NCBI GenBank assembly: GCA_030833145.1
Contig: JAURHT010000010.1
Span: forward strand, 1 to 28,803
Direction of reading: 5' to 3'
Length of the DNA: 28,803 nt
Source of the DNA: Aquirufa sp.
GTDB lineage: Bacteria; Bacteroidota; Bacteroidia; Cytophagales; Spirosomataceae
In this document: in pieces, positions 1-7,546 of the stretch
Layout of the letters: the number at the start of each line of letters is the position of its first letter
Position numbering within the stretch: the stretch's first letter is position 1
Made by a program: the position numbers and the translations under genes
The notes under the pieces: model-generated
Database searches by the model: none
What the model saw: only the letters and a program-made list of their open reading frames with translations
Told to the model about the DNA's origin: nothing

Positions 1-1
1 A

Positions 2-133
2 GGTAACCCGAATGGAGGAGGATTACCTGCTTGGAAGCCCTACACGAAGGAAAATGGCGAAACCATGATCCTCGATGATACGTGTCAATTAGTTAATAAC
101 CCCGATGCTGTGGGCAGAAAAGCACTAGGCTAA
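2..133 (+). CDS. Type-B carboxylesterase, C-terminal fragment (5' end outside window)
   Basis: The frame is open from base 2 to the TAA at 131-133 and gives 43 residues: GNPNGGGLPAWKPYT, then ENGETMILDD and a short tail. The GNPN..LPAWxxYT..N..TM.LDD pattern is the usual extreme C-terminus of type-B carboxylesterases (para-nitrobenzyl esterase/cholinesterase alpha/beta-hydrolases). The catalytic residues lie outside the window, so activity cannot be judged. The gene converges on the rhamnosidase gene, and the two stop codons are one base apart with no hairpin between them. An esterase beside a glycoside hydrolase would fit removal of acyl or other decorations from plant-type substrates, but that is inference from position only. 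Confidence 0.8.
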   Translation, partial: GNPNGGGLPAWKPYTKENGETMILDDTCQLVNNPDAVGRKALG

Positions 134-134
134 T

Positions 135-3100
135 CTACTCCACCACTAGTTCATAAAGGCCAGCGCCGAGCTCGAATTCGATTCGATCCGCGCTGGTTTT
201 TGTTTTTACCGGAGGTAATCCCTTCACTATTTTCTGACCCATTAACTTAATTTGAGCGGAAGTATTCGCCGGTATCGTGAAACGATACGTCGTTTTATTT
301 CCCTGCTTAGACCACTCGCTGCTAATATTCCCGTACATCGTTTCGACATGGCCTCTGGCAAAGGTGATTTTGCCGGTAGGATCTGGCGTAGGTTGCAAAA
401 TGAAATGCTTGTAGCCAGGAGATGTTTCGTCGCGTTGAATTCCGAGCGAATGGGTATACATCCAAGCGGCAACTGCCCCGAAAGAATAATGGTTAAAGGA
501 ATTCATGCTATTGTTCCCACCGAAGCCATTTTCGATGGTGTAGGAGTTCAGCCTTTCCCAAATACTCGTCGCCCCATTCGCTACCGAATACAACCAAGAC
601 GGATAGGTTTTCGTGGTCAATAGACCATAGGCAATGTCGTGTTTTCCATTGGCAGATAAGGCTTCTGAAATGGATGCTGTCCCAATGAATCCGGTCATCA
701 ACGAGAATGGTGGGCGAGCCTCGCCTTGGTCATCCTTGTTTGAGCGCTTAATGGTTTCGACTAAATGTTCTACTGCTTTGGGAGCATTGTTTGCATTGAA
801 GATGTTTAATGCCAAAGGAATAGCATAAGATGCCTGCGTATCCATCAGCTGTCCTTTGTCGGAAACTTCTGGTGCAGCGTTCGCATTGGGTGGTCCCATG
901 AAGCCCGTTTTTACACCTGATTTAATCGTTTTAAAGTGGGTTCTATCCACGTATATCGCGTTGAAATCGACTTTTTTAGCTTCACTTTGGGCTAAATAAG
1001 CATCAGCCTCTGCTGTAAATCCTAAAACACGCGCCGCTTTCGAAACGATCGCTAAATCGGCTGCCTGGTAGGCCATCCAGAACAGGGTGTTGTCGTTTTT
1101 ATTGCCTTCTGGGCTGAGCCAATCGCCTAGCGGGCCTTCGTTCAAGATGCCGTCCTTTACTTTGGAATCAAGGAAAGTCATGTAGCGTTTCATCGCTGGA
1201 TAATGTTCCGCAAGCATCGCCTTGTCGCCATATTGTAAATAGGTTTCCCATGGAATCACGATTCCGGCGCTCCCCCACAAAGTACCGCCAAAACCACCGC
1301 CCATGGGCGCCACATCCGTGAAGCGGCCATCGGCACGTTGCACATCGCGCATACCTAGCAAGTGACGGCGCATAAAATTGTTCACCGGTGCCATCATCGT
1401 GGCTGTTTTGGAGAAGACGTTGATGTCGCCGCTCCAGCCCATTCGTTCGTTTCTTGCCGGGGTGTCCGTTGGAATAGACAGGAAATTTGAGCGCATGGAC
1501 CACGTGATGTTGGACCATAATTTGTTGACCATAGGGTCAGAGGTCTCGTAGGAAGAGCTGATATTTTTTACAGAGGAAAGCACGATTCCTGCTACCTGAG
1601 GTAATTCAGGGGCTTGTTCGATTCCCGTAATTTCGAGATAGCGGTAGCCGTGGAATGTAAAACGTGGTTGAATGTATTCGTCTCCGCCTTTCAAAATGTG
1701 GATATCTTGTGCCAAAGCCGCTCGGATATTCTCGAGCATGATCATTCCTTTTTGGCCGGCATATTCCGCTAAATCGGGGTATAAAACCTCGGCAAATCGC
1801 ATCGTGATAACTTGTCCAGGCTTTCCATTTTTGATGAAAATCTTAGGGAAGCCGACCATGTTTTGGCCCATATCATAGACATAGACGCCTTTTCTAGGTT
1901 CGGCGATTGACTTCGCTTCAAGCACTTGCTGCACCGTTACTCGATCATCTAAGTGATTCACGAGTTTCATTCCTTGGTAATCCAGGGCAAAACTCGTCCC
2001 CTCTAAGCTGATTTTTGCTGCCGGCTTCCAGTTTTTATCATTGAAAAGAGTCGCTGACCAACCTTCGACCTCTGCGTTTTTTCGCGCATCATACACCTCG
2101 CCTTGGAAGAAACTTCCCACGCGGATGGGACCTTCGCTGTATGATTTCCAAGTGGTTGGATTCGTCTGAATGATTTGCTGCGATCCGTCTGTATAGCGAA
2201 TTTCGAGCGTGGCTAATAGAGATTGACGATCGCCAAAATAGTTCCAACTATCGCCACTATACGTAATATTTCCGCTCCACCAGCCTTCGCTTAACCAGGC
2301 TCCCCAGGCATTTTGGCCTTTGTGTAGAAGCGACGTTACATCAAAAACCTGGTAGGTGTGTGTCTTATTGTATTGTGTCAATCCGGGATTGAAGAACTCA
2401 TCCCCCACGCGTTTTCCATTTAGATATAACTCATAAATACCGCGTGCTGTGGCATAAATGCGGGCACTTTTAATGGTTTTCCCCTCAGCAGCCGCAAATT
2501 CGGTGCGCAACATCGGTGCCGCGTTTCGGCTCGGATTAGCTACACTAAATTGTCCGGAAACACGAAAAGCCTTGCCATCAAAAGGTACATCTTTCCATAG
2601 TCCTGGGTTCTGCACAGCTTCGAATAAGGGATTCGAAGGAAGTCTAAAATTGCGAATGATCACATCAGAGAATCGCGCAGATTCCCCCGCCCCCGTCGCA
2701 AATCCAATCTCTGAAAGCATGGGAAAACTAATGAAATTATTTCCTGCTCCGATAGGGTTCAGATTCACCCCAGTAGCGGCGTAGGGGCTCGCATTTTTAG
2801 GGGTAGGATTAATCTTGTGCGCTTTGTCAACTACATCGATATAGAAATCAAACACACCAAAATTGCATTCTGCAAAAATGGTATGTTTCTGAGATTTGTT
2901 CCCTGCATGGATGATAGCTAAAGGAATTTTAAAGCTTTTAAACGCCTGATCTGCTTGGTCCTTTTTGTCGTAACCTACCCGATAAATATGTAAGTCAGCT
3001 TGTCCAGAATCGGGTTTTGCTAGCCCGGAAAGATCTAATTCTAGCTTGATATAGGATTGATTAGGAGCGCTAGCCACATCTTGAATATTCAGATTGCGGT

Positions 3101-3635
3101 TTTGTAATCGGGGATCATTTGCGCCAAAAATAAAGCTCGCTCTACTACCTTGATCGATTTGCACATCGTATTGGAATTTATAAACCGAAAGGTAATGGGT
3201 ATAGAAATTCAAGTCATTGGATCCGATCCAATCGGCTCCTTTCCAGGCGTCGAATCCCGGATTCATTAGACCCGTTTCGAAATGGGAAAACGACGTCGAT
3301 TTCTTGTTCGCAGAATCCCAAACCTCCAGCGTCCAGCGGTACCCCGTTTTCGCTTGTAAGGCTTCACCGTTATATGGAATGCCTAAAGAAATGTCCGTGT
3401 TTTGCTTTTTGGAATCCCAAACAGTCTGCCCAGATTCCGTCTGAATGACGATTCGATAGGCACTTTGTTTTGCATTACGAACAGTCGAATTCATCTGCCA
3501 TGAAAAACGCGGATGTGCCTCATCCAGCCCGAGCGGAGCCTTTTGGTATTCTACTTGTAAGTTTTGTAGAGAGAACTGCGCTTGTGCCACAAAAGAGAGC
3601 ACAAATAGCATGGAGGCTAGGATCGACTTTTTCAT
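135..3635 (-). CDS. Exported alpha-L-rhamnosidase (GH78) with a large N-terminal insertion
   Basis: It should remove terminal alpha-L-rhamnose from glycans or plant glycosides, in the periplasm or at the surface. The N-terminus MKKSILASMLFVLSFVAQAQ is a signal peptide. A Fn3-like domain follows (about 25-125), ending ADWIG. About 200 residues with beta-sandwich character (roughly 140-345) come before the rhamnosidase N-domain resumes at MLRTEF and ELYLNGKRVG. GH78 catalytic-domain motifs are present: TDTPARNERMGWSGD (near 720), GDWLSPEG (near 837), IWERLNSY and MNSFNHYSFGAVAAWM (near 1045). A C-terminal beta domain closes the protein. At about 1166 residues it is longer than a typical GH78 of about 900, and the insertion accounts for this. 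I chose the ATG at 3635. A TTG two codons upstream is also in frame but would put two residues before the MKK signal start. The gene seems monocistronic. Confidence 0.93.
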   Translation of the reverse strand: MKKSILASMLFVLSFVAQAQFSLQNLQVEYQKAPLGLDEAHPRFSWQMNSTVRNAKQSAYRIVIQTESGQTVWDSKKQNTDISLGIPYNGEALQAKTGYRWTLEVWDSANKKSTSFSHFETGLMNPGFDAWKGADWIGSNDLNFYTHYLSVYKFQYDVQIDQGSRASFIFGANDPRLQNRNLNIQDVASAPNQSYIKLELDLSGLAKPDSGQADLHIYRVGYDKKDQADQAFKSFKIPLAIIHAGNKSQKHTIFAECNFGVFDFYIDVVDKAHKINPTPKNASPYAATGVNLNPIGAGNNFISFPMLSEIGFATGAGESARFSDVIIRNFRLPSNPLFEAVQNPGLWKDVPFDGKAFRVSGQFSVANPSRNAAPMLRTEFAAAEGKTIKSARIYATARGIYELYLNGKRVGDEFFNPGLTQYNKTHTYQVFDVTSLLHKGQNAWGAWLSEGWWSGNITYSGDSWNYFGDRQSLLATLEIRYTDGSQQIIQTNPTTWKSYSEGPIRVGSFFQGEVYDARKNAEVEGWSATLFNDKNWKPAAKISLEGTSFALDYQGMKLVNHLDDRVTVQQVLEAKSIAEPRKGVYVYDMGQNMVGFPKIFIKNGKPGQVITMRFAEVLYPDLAEYAGQKGMIMLENIRAALAQDIHILKGGDEYIQPRFTFHGYRYLEITGIEQAPELPQVAGIVLSSVKNISSSYETSDPMVNKLWSNITWSMRSNFLSIPTDTPARNERMGWSGDINVFSKTATMMAPVNNFMRRHLLGMRDVQRADGRFTDVAPMGGGFGGTLWGSAGIVIPWETYLQYGDKAMLAEHYPAMKRYMTFLDSKVKDGILNEGPLGDWLSPEGNKNDNTLFWMAYQAADLAIVSKAARVLGFTAEADAYLAQSEAKKVDFNAIYVDRTHFKTIKSGVKTGFMGPPNANAAPEVSDKGQLMDTQASYAIPLALNIFNANNAPKAVEHLVETIKRSNKDDQGEARPPFSLMTGFIGTASISEALSANGKHDIAYGLLTTKTYPSWLYSVANGATSIWERLNSYTIENGFGGNNSMNSFNHYSFGAVAAWMYTHSLGIQRDETSPGYKHFILQPTPDPTGKITFARGHVETMYGNISSEWSKQGNKTTYRFTIPANTSAQIKLMGQKIVKGLPPVKTKTSADRIEFELGAGLYELVVE

Positions 3636-3742
3636 ATTCAATAGGTTTCATTCGAATGTACGAAAAGAAATGCAAGCCGGTGTCCTAGGGGTGAGTAGTA
3701 CGGAGGAATTATTTTATTACCTTGCCGTATAATAAAACCCCT

Positions 3743-4198
3743 ATGAACAAATTAACACTCAGCTTCATCCTGTTATTTGTGTTCGCGCTTAGCGCGTTTG
3801 CACAACCTAAAACGGAGTTAATTCAAGCCCGTATCATCAACGGAAATTGCAAAGTCAATTATTCCAAAGTGACCTCAGACGACGGGAAAGAGCACTTTGA
3901 AGTGACTTTGGCCTTTATGAGTACAAGGGATCTTTGGTTTACGTTAACGCTGGACACACCGGAAAAATTCCGTCGTTTTAACAATGATTTATTGAACAGA
4001 ACACGGGAGACGACTAATGAAGATAAGTCAGCTTATTATAGTGAGACGCGCAAAGATTATTACATCTCGAAAGACGAGAAAACAGACAACATTTCTATCA
4101 TGTTGTTAGCGAATCAAGAACGTTGGATTTTGATGAAAGAGGCGGCGAAAGAATTATCGCTGTATGTAAATACGATCCCGTACGGGGAAATGAAGTAA
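3743..4198 (+). CDS. Small secreted protein of unknown function
   Basis: The protein has 151 residues. MNKLTLSFILLFVFALSAFA followed by Gln is a clear signal peptide. I chose the ATG at 3743 because an in-frame TTG at 3722 would add seven residues before the signal core. The mature part is polar and rich in Lys, Asp, Glu and Thr (FEVTLAFMSTRDLWFTLTLD, then a charged stretch with two Tyr pairs), and no catalytic motif is visible. It looks like a small beta-rich periplasmic protein, but I do not recognise the family. It is divergent from the rhamnosidase gene, sharing a 107-base intergenic region, and ends at a strong hairpin shared with the opposing lipoprotein gene. Confidence 0.75.
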   Translation: MNKLTLSFILLFVFALSAFAQPKTELIQARIINGNCKVNYSKVTSDDGKEHFEVTLAFMSTRDLWFTLTLDTPEKFRRFNNDLLNRTRETTNEDKSAYYSETRKDYYISKDEKTDNISIMLLANQERWILMKEAAKELSLYVNTIPYGEMK

Positions 4199-4203
4199 AA
4201 AAA

Positions 4204-4230
4204 GGAGCAGCGTCCGCAGGACGCTGCTCC
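4204..4230. terminator. Bidirectional intrinsic terminator
   Basis: A perfect 12-bp stem (GGAGCAGCGTCC / GGACGCTGCTCC) closes on a 3-base loop. On the minus strand an uninterrupted run of Ts follows (plus-strand As at 4196-4203), so it is a strong terminator for the lipoprotein gene ending at 4238. On the plus strand the downstream sequence is AT-rich with TTTT, so it also serves the gene ending at 4198. Confidence 0.9.
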
Positions 4231-4237
4231 AAATCAA

Positions 4238-4747
4238 TTATTTTGTCATTTCAGCCATTGCTGCTCTGTCATATACTAACCACTCTTCTGCTAGTTTACC
4301 ATCTTTGATAGCATCTACCGAGTGGATCAATGTTTTCATTGACTTGTCTCCTTTTGTAAGCGTGATCGTTTGATAAGAAATCACGTAAGTAGTAATCCCT
4401 TTTTCGTCAGCCTTGTTATTTTGAGTTTCCCAAATCGGACCAAATTCCACTTTTACTTTAACGCCTTTGTCCGCGAATAATTTGAACATCGCCATATTTC
4501 CGTCAAGATTCATCGAATCTAAGTTGTCGTGGAAAACAACATCTGGAGCATACGTTGATCGGTAAACAGCTGTGTCTCCCGTTTCAATTGCCATAACTGA
4601 TTTTTTAACAAGCTCTGTGTTAGCAGTGCTGTCAAACGTGATACCGCTTTGGCCATTTGCGCCAGCAGATGCTGCTGCACCGTCCTCTTTTTTAGTACAA
4701 GCGAAGATTGATCCCGCTAGTGCGAATAATAGAATGATTTTTTTCAT
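4238..4747 (-). CDS. NTF2-like (SnoaL-type) lipoprotein
   Basis: MKKIILLFALAGSIFAC is a lipoprotein signal with Cys17 as the lipidated residue, followed by a low-complexity Gly/Ala/Ser linker. From about residue 40 the pattern ANTELVKKSVMAIETGDTA, FHDNLDSMNLDG and a C-terminal run of beta strands ending EEWLVYDRAAMAEMTK matches the SnoaL/NTF2-like cone fold (ketosteroid-isomerase superfamily). Members bind small hydrophobic ligands, and some are enzymes. No specific reaction can be assigned. It lies downstream of the Dabb-MFS-monooxygenase operon on the same strand, but 114 bases containing hairpins separate them, so it may have its own promoter. A link to that operon is possible, not shown. 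Confidence 0.8.
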   Translation of the reverse strand: MKKIILLFALAGSIFACTKKEDGAAASAGANGQSGITFDSTANTELVKKSVMAIETGDTAVYRSTYAPDVVFHDNLDSMNLDGNMAMFKLFADKGVKVKVEFGPIWETQNNKADEKGITTYVISYQTITLTKGDKSMKTLIHSVDAIKDGKLAEEWLVYDRAAMAEMTK

Positions 4748-4784
4748 TTCTTTGGTTTTTTAAAGGGTTAATAATTTTGCCAAA

Positions 4785-4803
4785 GAAAGTGGATTTCACT
4801 TTC
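4785..4803. repeat. Inverted repeat upstream of the NTF2-like lipoprotein gene
   Basis: GAAAGTG-N5-CACTTTC, arms of 7 bp, lies 38 bases from the lipoprotein start. It could be an operator or a small RNA hairpin. No Bacteroidota -7 consensus is obvious nearby, so its role is unknown. Confidence 0.4.
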
Positions 4804-4827
4804 GCGAAGCCTTTAAAAGCATTTCCT

Positions 4828-4856
4828 TTTGTTCCGTTTACGGATTTGGGAACAAA
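4828..4856 (-). terminator. Possible weak terminator of the 9.6-4.9 kb operon
   Basis: TTTGTTCC and GGAACAAA form an 8-bp stem, with a further small CCGT/ACGG pairing inside. It starts six bases past the Dabb stop on the minus strand. The downstream bases are A-rich rather than a T tract, so termination may be partial, allowing readthrough into the NTF2-like gene. Confidence 0.35.
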
Positions 4857-4861
4857 TTCAT

Positions 4862-5245
4862 CTACGCATCCACCGAATCATACACGATTACCTTTTTCCA
4901 TAAATGGGAATAGTTCTTTACGAAATCGACGTGAATAGGGTGATCCTGGTACACTTTTTGGCCAGCCTCATCATCGAAGAACATCAATTCTGAAACATCC
5001 CAGCTCGTATCCACCACCTCACGTTTTTCGGTAGAAGCTAAGGTTCCGATATGGATTTCCTTGATCGTAGGGATGCCTTTCAGTGCCTTCAAGCCTTTGA
5101 TTAATTGCTGCTTATCCTCTTCAGAATTCGGATTATTCAGCCAAAAAAACACGTGGTGTAATAAGGGTTTTTTAGCCGCTGCTTTGGCAGCTGTTCCTGT
5201 GCTCGCTAATAAACCAGCCGAGGCAATAAAGTGACGTCTTTTCAT
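4862..5245 (-). CDS. Exported Dabb-family (stress-responsive A/B barrel) protein
   Basis: The start chosen is the ATG at 5245, which gives MKRRHFIASAGLLAS, a twin-arginine-style leader running into an Ala-rich cleavage region. An upstream in-frame start at 5281 would overlap the monooxygenase and put a charged tail before the leader. The mature part begins LLHHVFFWLNNP and continues with LIKGLKALKGIPTIKEIHIGT, a Trp-Asp segment (VDTSWDVSELMFFDDEAG) and YQDHPIHVDFV, all typical of the Dabb dimeric alpha/beta barrel. Such barrels occur in stress proteins and in enzymes acting on phenolic or polyketide-like ligands (olivetolic acid cyclase has this fold). Four bases separate it from the monooxygenase stop, so it is the last gene of the operon. 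A Tat-type leader on a Dabb domain is unusual. The reaction is unknown. Confidence 0.85.
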   Translation of the reverse strand: MKRRHFIASAGLLASTGTAAKAAAKKPLLHHVFFWLNNPNSEEDKQQLIKGLKALKGIPTIKEIHIGTLASTEKREVVDTSWDVSELMFFDDEAGQKVYQDHPIHVDFVKNYSHLWKKVIVYDSVDA

Positions 5246-5249
5246 CGTA

Positions 5250-6488
5250 TTACGTTTTTGCGTTGAGGCTTTGGATGTCAAAACCCGCTACTTGTTTATA
5301 TTGATTCATAATTTGTGCTAGTTCTTCGTGAGGAATTTCGGCCTCACTAAAGCCTGCTGGGAAACGCTCTTCCATTAAATCCATAATGAAATCGGGCCCT
5401 TTTTGGCGGTTTTGTAAGACCACTTTTGCCGTGGCCGGTACGCGTTCTTTGTCGTAATTAACGAGCGCTTGAACGACCTCTTTTTCCGCTAATAAGGCTA
5501 AGGCCAAAGCGTCTGCATCTAAAATCGCCTGCGATGCCCCATTCGACCCGATGGGGTACATCGGATGTGCCGCATCGCCTAATAAAGTGACGCGTCCAAA
5601 TGACCATTTGTCCAATGGATTACGGTCTGACATCGGGAATTCGAAGATGCCGCCGTCTGTTTTTTCGATCATTTCCGGCACATCAATCCAATCAAATTTC
5701 CAGTCTTTGTAAAGTGCTAATAATGGCCCTTTTTCTACTTTGCGATTCCAATCGCGCACGGTGATGTTCGCCCCTTCAGGCTCGCGAACATTCGCCACCC
5801 AGTTAATCACTTGGTTCCCCTCCGCGTCCGGTTCGCCTATCGGATAGATAACCATCTTCTGTTTCATGGAGCCGATCATCGCCATCGATGACCCCGTTTT
5901 GTAGGGCTTCATTAAGGCCGTTCCGCGGTATAGGATATTGCCAGAAAATACTACTCCACCCTCATTAGGGTATAATTTTTGACGCAAAACGGAATTGATG
6001 CCATCTGCACCTATCAGGATATCTCCTTCTTCTTTGGCCACCACCACACCCGTTTCCTTGTTGATAAAAGTCGCCATAATTTTATTGCCTTTTTCCTCGA
6101 AGGAAGCTAAATGGCAATTCGTTTTAAGATTCTCTGCGCCTATTGTTTTCAGGGTTTCTTCCCAAAGCATCACCTGAAATTTCCCTCTATGAATCGAGAA
6201 TTGTGGCCAGCGGTATCCCGCGAATTTCCCCCGAGGTTCTGACCAGAAAAACTGCCCAAAACGGTTCGCATAGATTAACTCTTTCGTCTCTACCGCTATG
6301 GCGGAGACTTTGGATAATAAACCAATATTAGTCAACACACGCACAGCGTGAGGCAGTAAATTAATTCCTACTCCAAGTGGTTTCACTTCCTCTACGGACT
6401 CAAAAACTTTTACTTGAAAGCCGGCCTGATGCAAGCGCATCGCGGTCACCAAACCTCCAATTCCTCCTCCGGCAATGATTATTTTCAT
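5250..6488 (-). CDS. FAD-dependent monooxygenase (PhzS/salicylate-hydroxylase-like)
   Basis: This is a group A flavoprotein hydroxylase of 412 residues. FAD-binding motifs are all present: GGGIGG at 7-12 in an N-terminal Rossmann beta-alpha-beta, the GADG motif at 160-163, and GDAAHPMYPIGSNGASQ from residue 304. The GVGINLLPHAV segment near 40 resembles PhzS-type flavin oxidoreductases and the wider salicylate / 3-hydroxybenzoate hydroxylase group. The likely chemistry is NAD(P)H- and O2-dependent hydroxylation of an aromatic or heterocyclic acid in the cytoplasm. The ATG overlaps the SerC-like stop by four bases (ATGA), which implies translational coupling. The substrate cannot be told from sequence alone, but the co-transcribed aromatic-acid-type transporter points to an aromatic acid. 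Confidence 0.88.
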   Translation of the reverse strand: MKIIIAGGGIGGLVTAMRLHQAGFQVKVFESVEEVKPLGVGINLLPHAVRVLTNIGLLSKVSAIAVETKELIYANRFGQFFWSEPRGKFAGYRWPQFSIHRGKFQVMLWEETLKTIGAENLKTNCHLASFEEKGNKIMATFINKETGVVVAKEEGDILIGADGINSVLRQKLYPNEGGVVFSGNILYRGTALMKPYKTGSSMAMIGSMKQKMVIYPIGEPDAEGNQVINWVANVREPEGANITVRDWNRKVEKGPLLALYKDWKFDWIDVPEMIEKTDGGIFEFPMSDRNPLDKWSFGRVTLLGDAAHPMYPIGSNGASQAILDADALALALLAEKEVVQALVNYDKERVPATAKVVLQNRQKGPDFIMDLMEERFPAGFSEAEIPHEELAQIMNQYKQVAGFDIQSLNAKT

Positions 6489-7546
6489 AGGGGCAAGTTT
6501 TGCAATAAATCAACTAAATGAGCCACGCTGGCTAGCGGTTGGCCGTTATAGATAGAGGCTCTAAATCCTCCTTTGGTAGGAAAGCCTTTAATCCCCACGA
6601 TGTCATTTTGCTCTAAAAACAAGTTAATCTTTTGATCCATTTCTGGCGATTGACTCGTAAAGCAAGCGTTCATCACCGAGCGATCTTCCGTAGCCACGAT
6701 GCCTTTCAGCAGTGGGTTTCGGTCGATTTCGTTGTAAATCAAGGCTGATTTTTCCTGACTCAATCGCTGCATTTCGGCTAGCCCACCCTGTTTATCAATG
6801 TAACGTAGCATCAATAACGCCACATAAACCGGATAAGTCGGGATGGTGTGGTAAAGTGAATTTTCTGCAATGTGGGTATGGTAATCAAAAATGGTAGGAA
6901 CCTTTCGGCTATTTTTCTCGGGTAAAACAGCCTTATTCACTAGCACACACGTAATCCCTGCGATGCCAAAATTCTTCTGAGCTGAAGCGAAAATCACTCC
7001 AAACTTCTCCATCGGCAAAGGTCTCGACAAGAAATCAGATGTCATATCTGCGACTAAAGGAACATCTACTTCAGGAAACGCATGGTATTGTGTTCCGTCA
7101 ATCGTCTCATTTGAAACGACGTGCAAATAACGTGCGCCTTGAACGTCCGTGATTTTTGGGATTCGGTCGTAGTTCGTGTCTATGGAAGAAGCTAAAAAGA
7201 AGGCATTCGCCTCATTTGCCGCCGCTTCGATCGCTCGTCCTGCCCAAAACCCTGTGTCCACAAAGGCAATCTTGTCCGAAGGTTCCGTCAGATTCATCGG
7301 GGCAACCGTTAGTTGACTTGAGGCTCCACCAGGTAGCCAAAGCACCGCCCAATCATCCGAAAGGCTATATAATTTTTTCACGAGCGCATTCGCCTCGTCT
7401 AATAAATCCGTGAAAATGGGAGAACGGTGGCTGATTTCCGCAATGGAAACGCCCATTCCGTTATAGTCCACTAAACCAGCAGCGGCCTCTTGAATGACTT
7501 CAAAGGGAAGCGTCGCGGGTCCGGGAAAGAAATTATGTTTGCGCAT
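6485..7546 (-). CDS. SerC-like PLP aminotransferase, divergent from canonical phosphoserine aminotransferase
   Basis: The length (353) and layout match SerC (fold type I class V): N-terminal HNFFPGPATLP, EISHR at 37-41, GGASSQ at 73-78, SNETIDGTQ at 145-153, ADMTSDF at 166-172, and the PLP lysine Lys191 in SAQKNFGIAG. The PLP-binding core is intact. However, the C-terminal motif that reads KGHRxVGGxRAS in canonical SerC reads KGFPTKGGFRAS here (320-331). The His-Arg pair that contacts the phosphate or side-chain carboxylate of the substrate is Phe322-Pro323, while the Arg for the alpha-carboxylate (Arg329) remains. The usual Asn-Thr (cofactor phosphate contact from the partner subunit) is His233-Thr234. 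This suggests a paralogue with a non-phosphorylated substrate, embedded in an operon with a transporter and a monooxygenase. The alternative is ordinary SerC with a relaxed site. Confidence 0.82.
   Translation of the reverse strand: MRKHNFFPGPATLPFEVIQEAAAGLVDYNGMGVSIAEISHRSPIFTDLLDEANALVKKLYSLSDDWAVLWLPGGASSQLTVAPMNLTEPSDKIAFVDTGFWAGRAIEAAANEANAFFLASSIDTNYDRIPKITDVQGARYLHVVSNETIDGTQYHAFPEVDVPLVADMTSDFLSRPLPMEKFGVIFASAQKNFGIAGITCVLVNKAVLPEKNSRKVPTIFDYHTHIAENSLYHTIPTYPVYVALLMLRYIDKQGGLAEMQRLSQEKSALIYNEIDRNPLLKGIVATEDRSVMNACFTSQSPEMDQKINLFLEQNDIVGIKGFPTKGGFRASIYNGQPLASVAHLVDLLQNLPL

Noticed and set aside
1168..1518. Antisense and alternate-frame open frames in the rhamnosidase gene
   Set aside because: They overlap conserved GH78 motifs and have composition expected of shadow frames.
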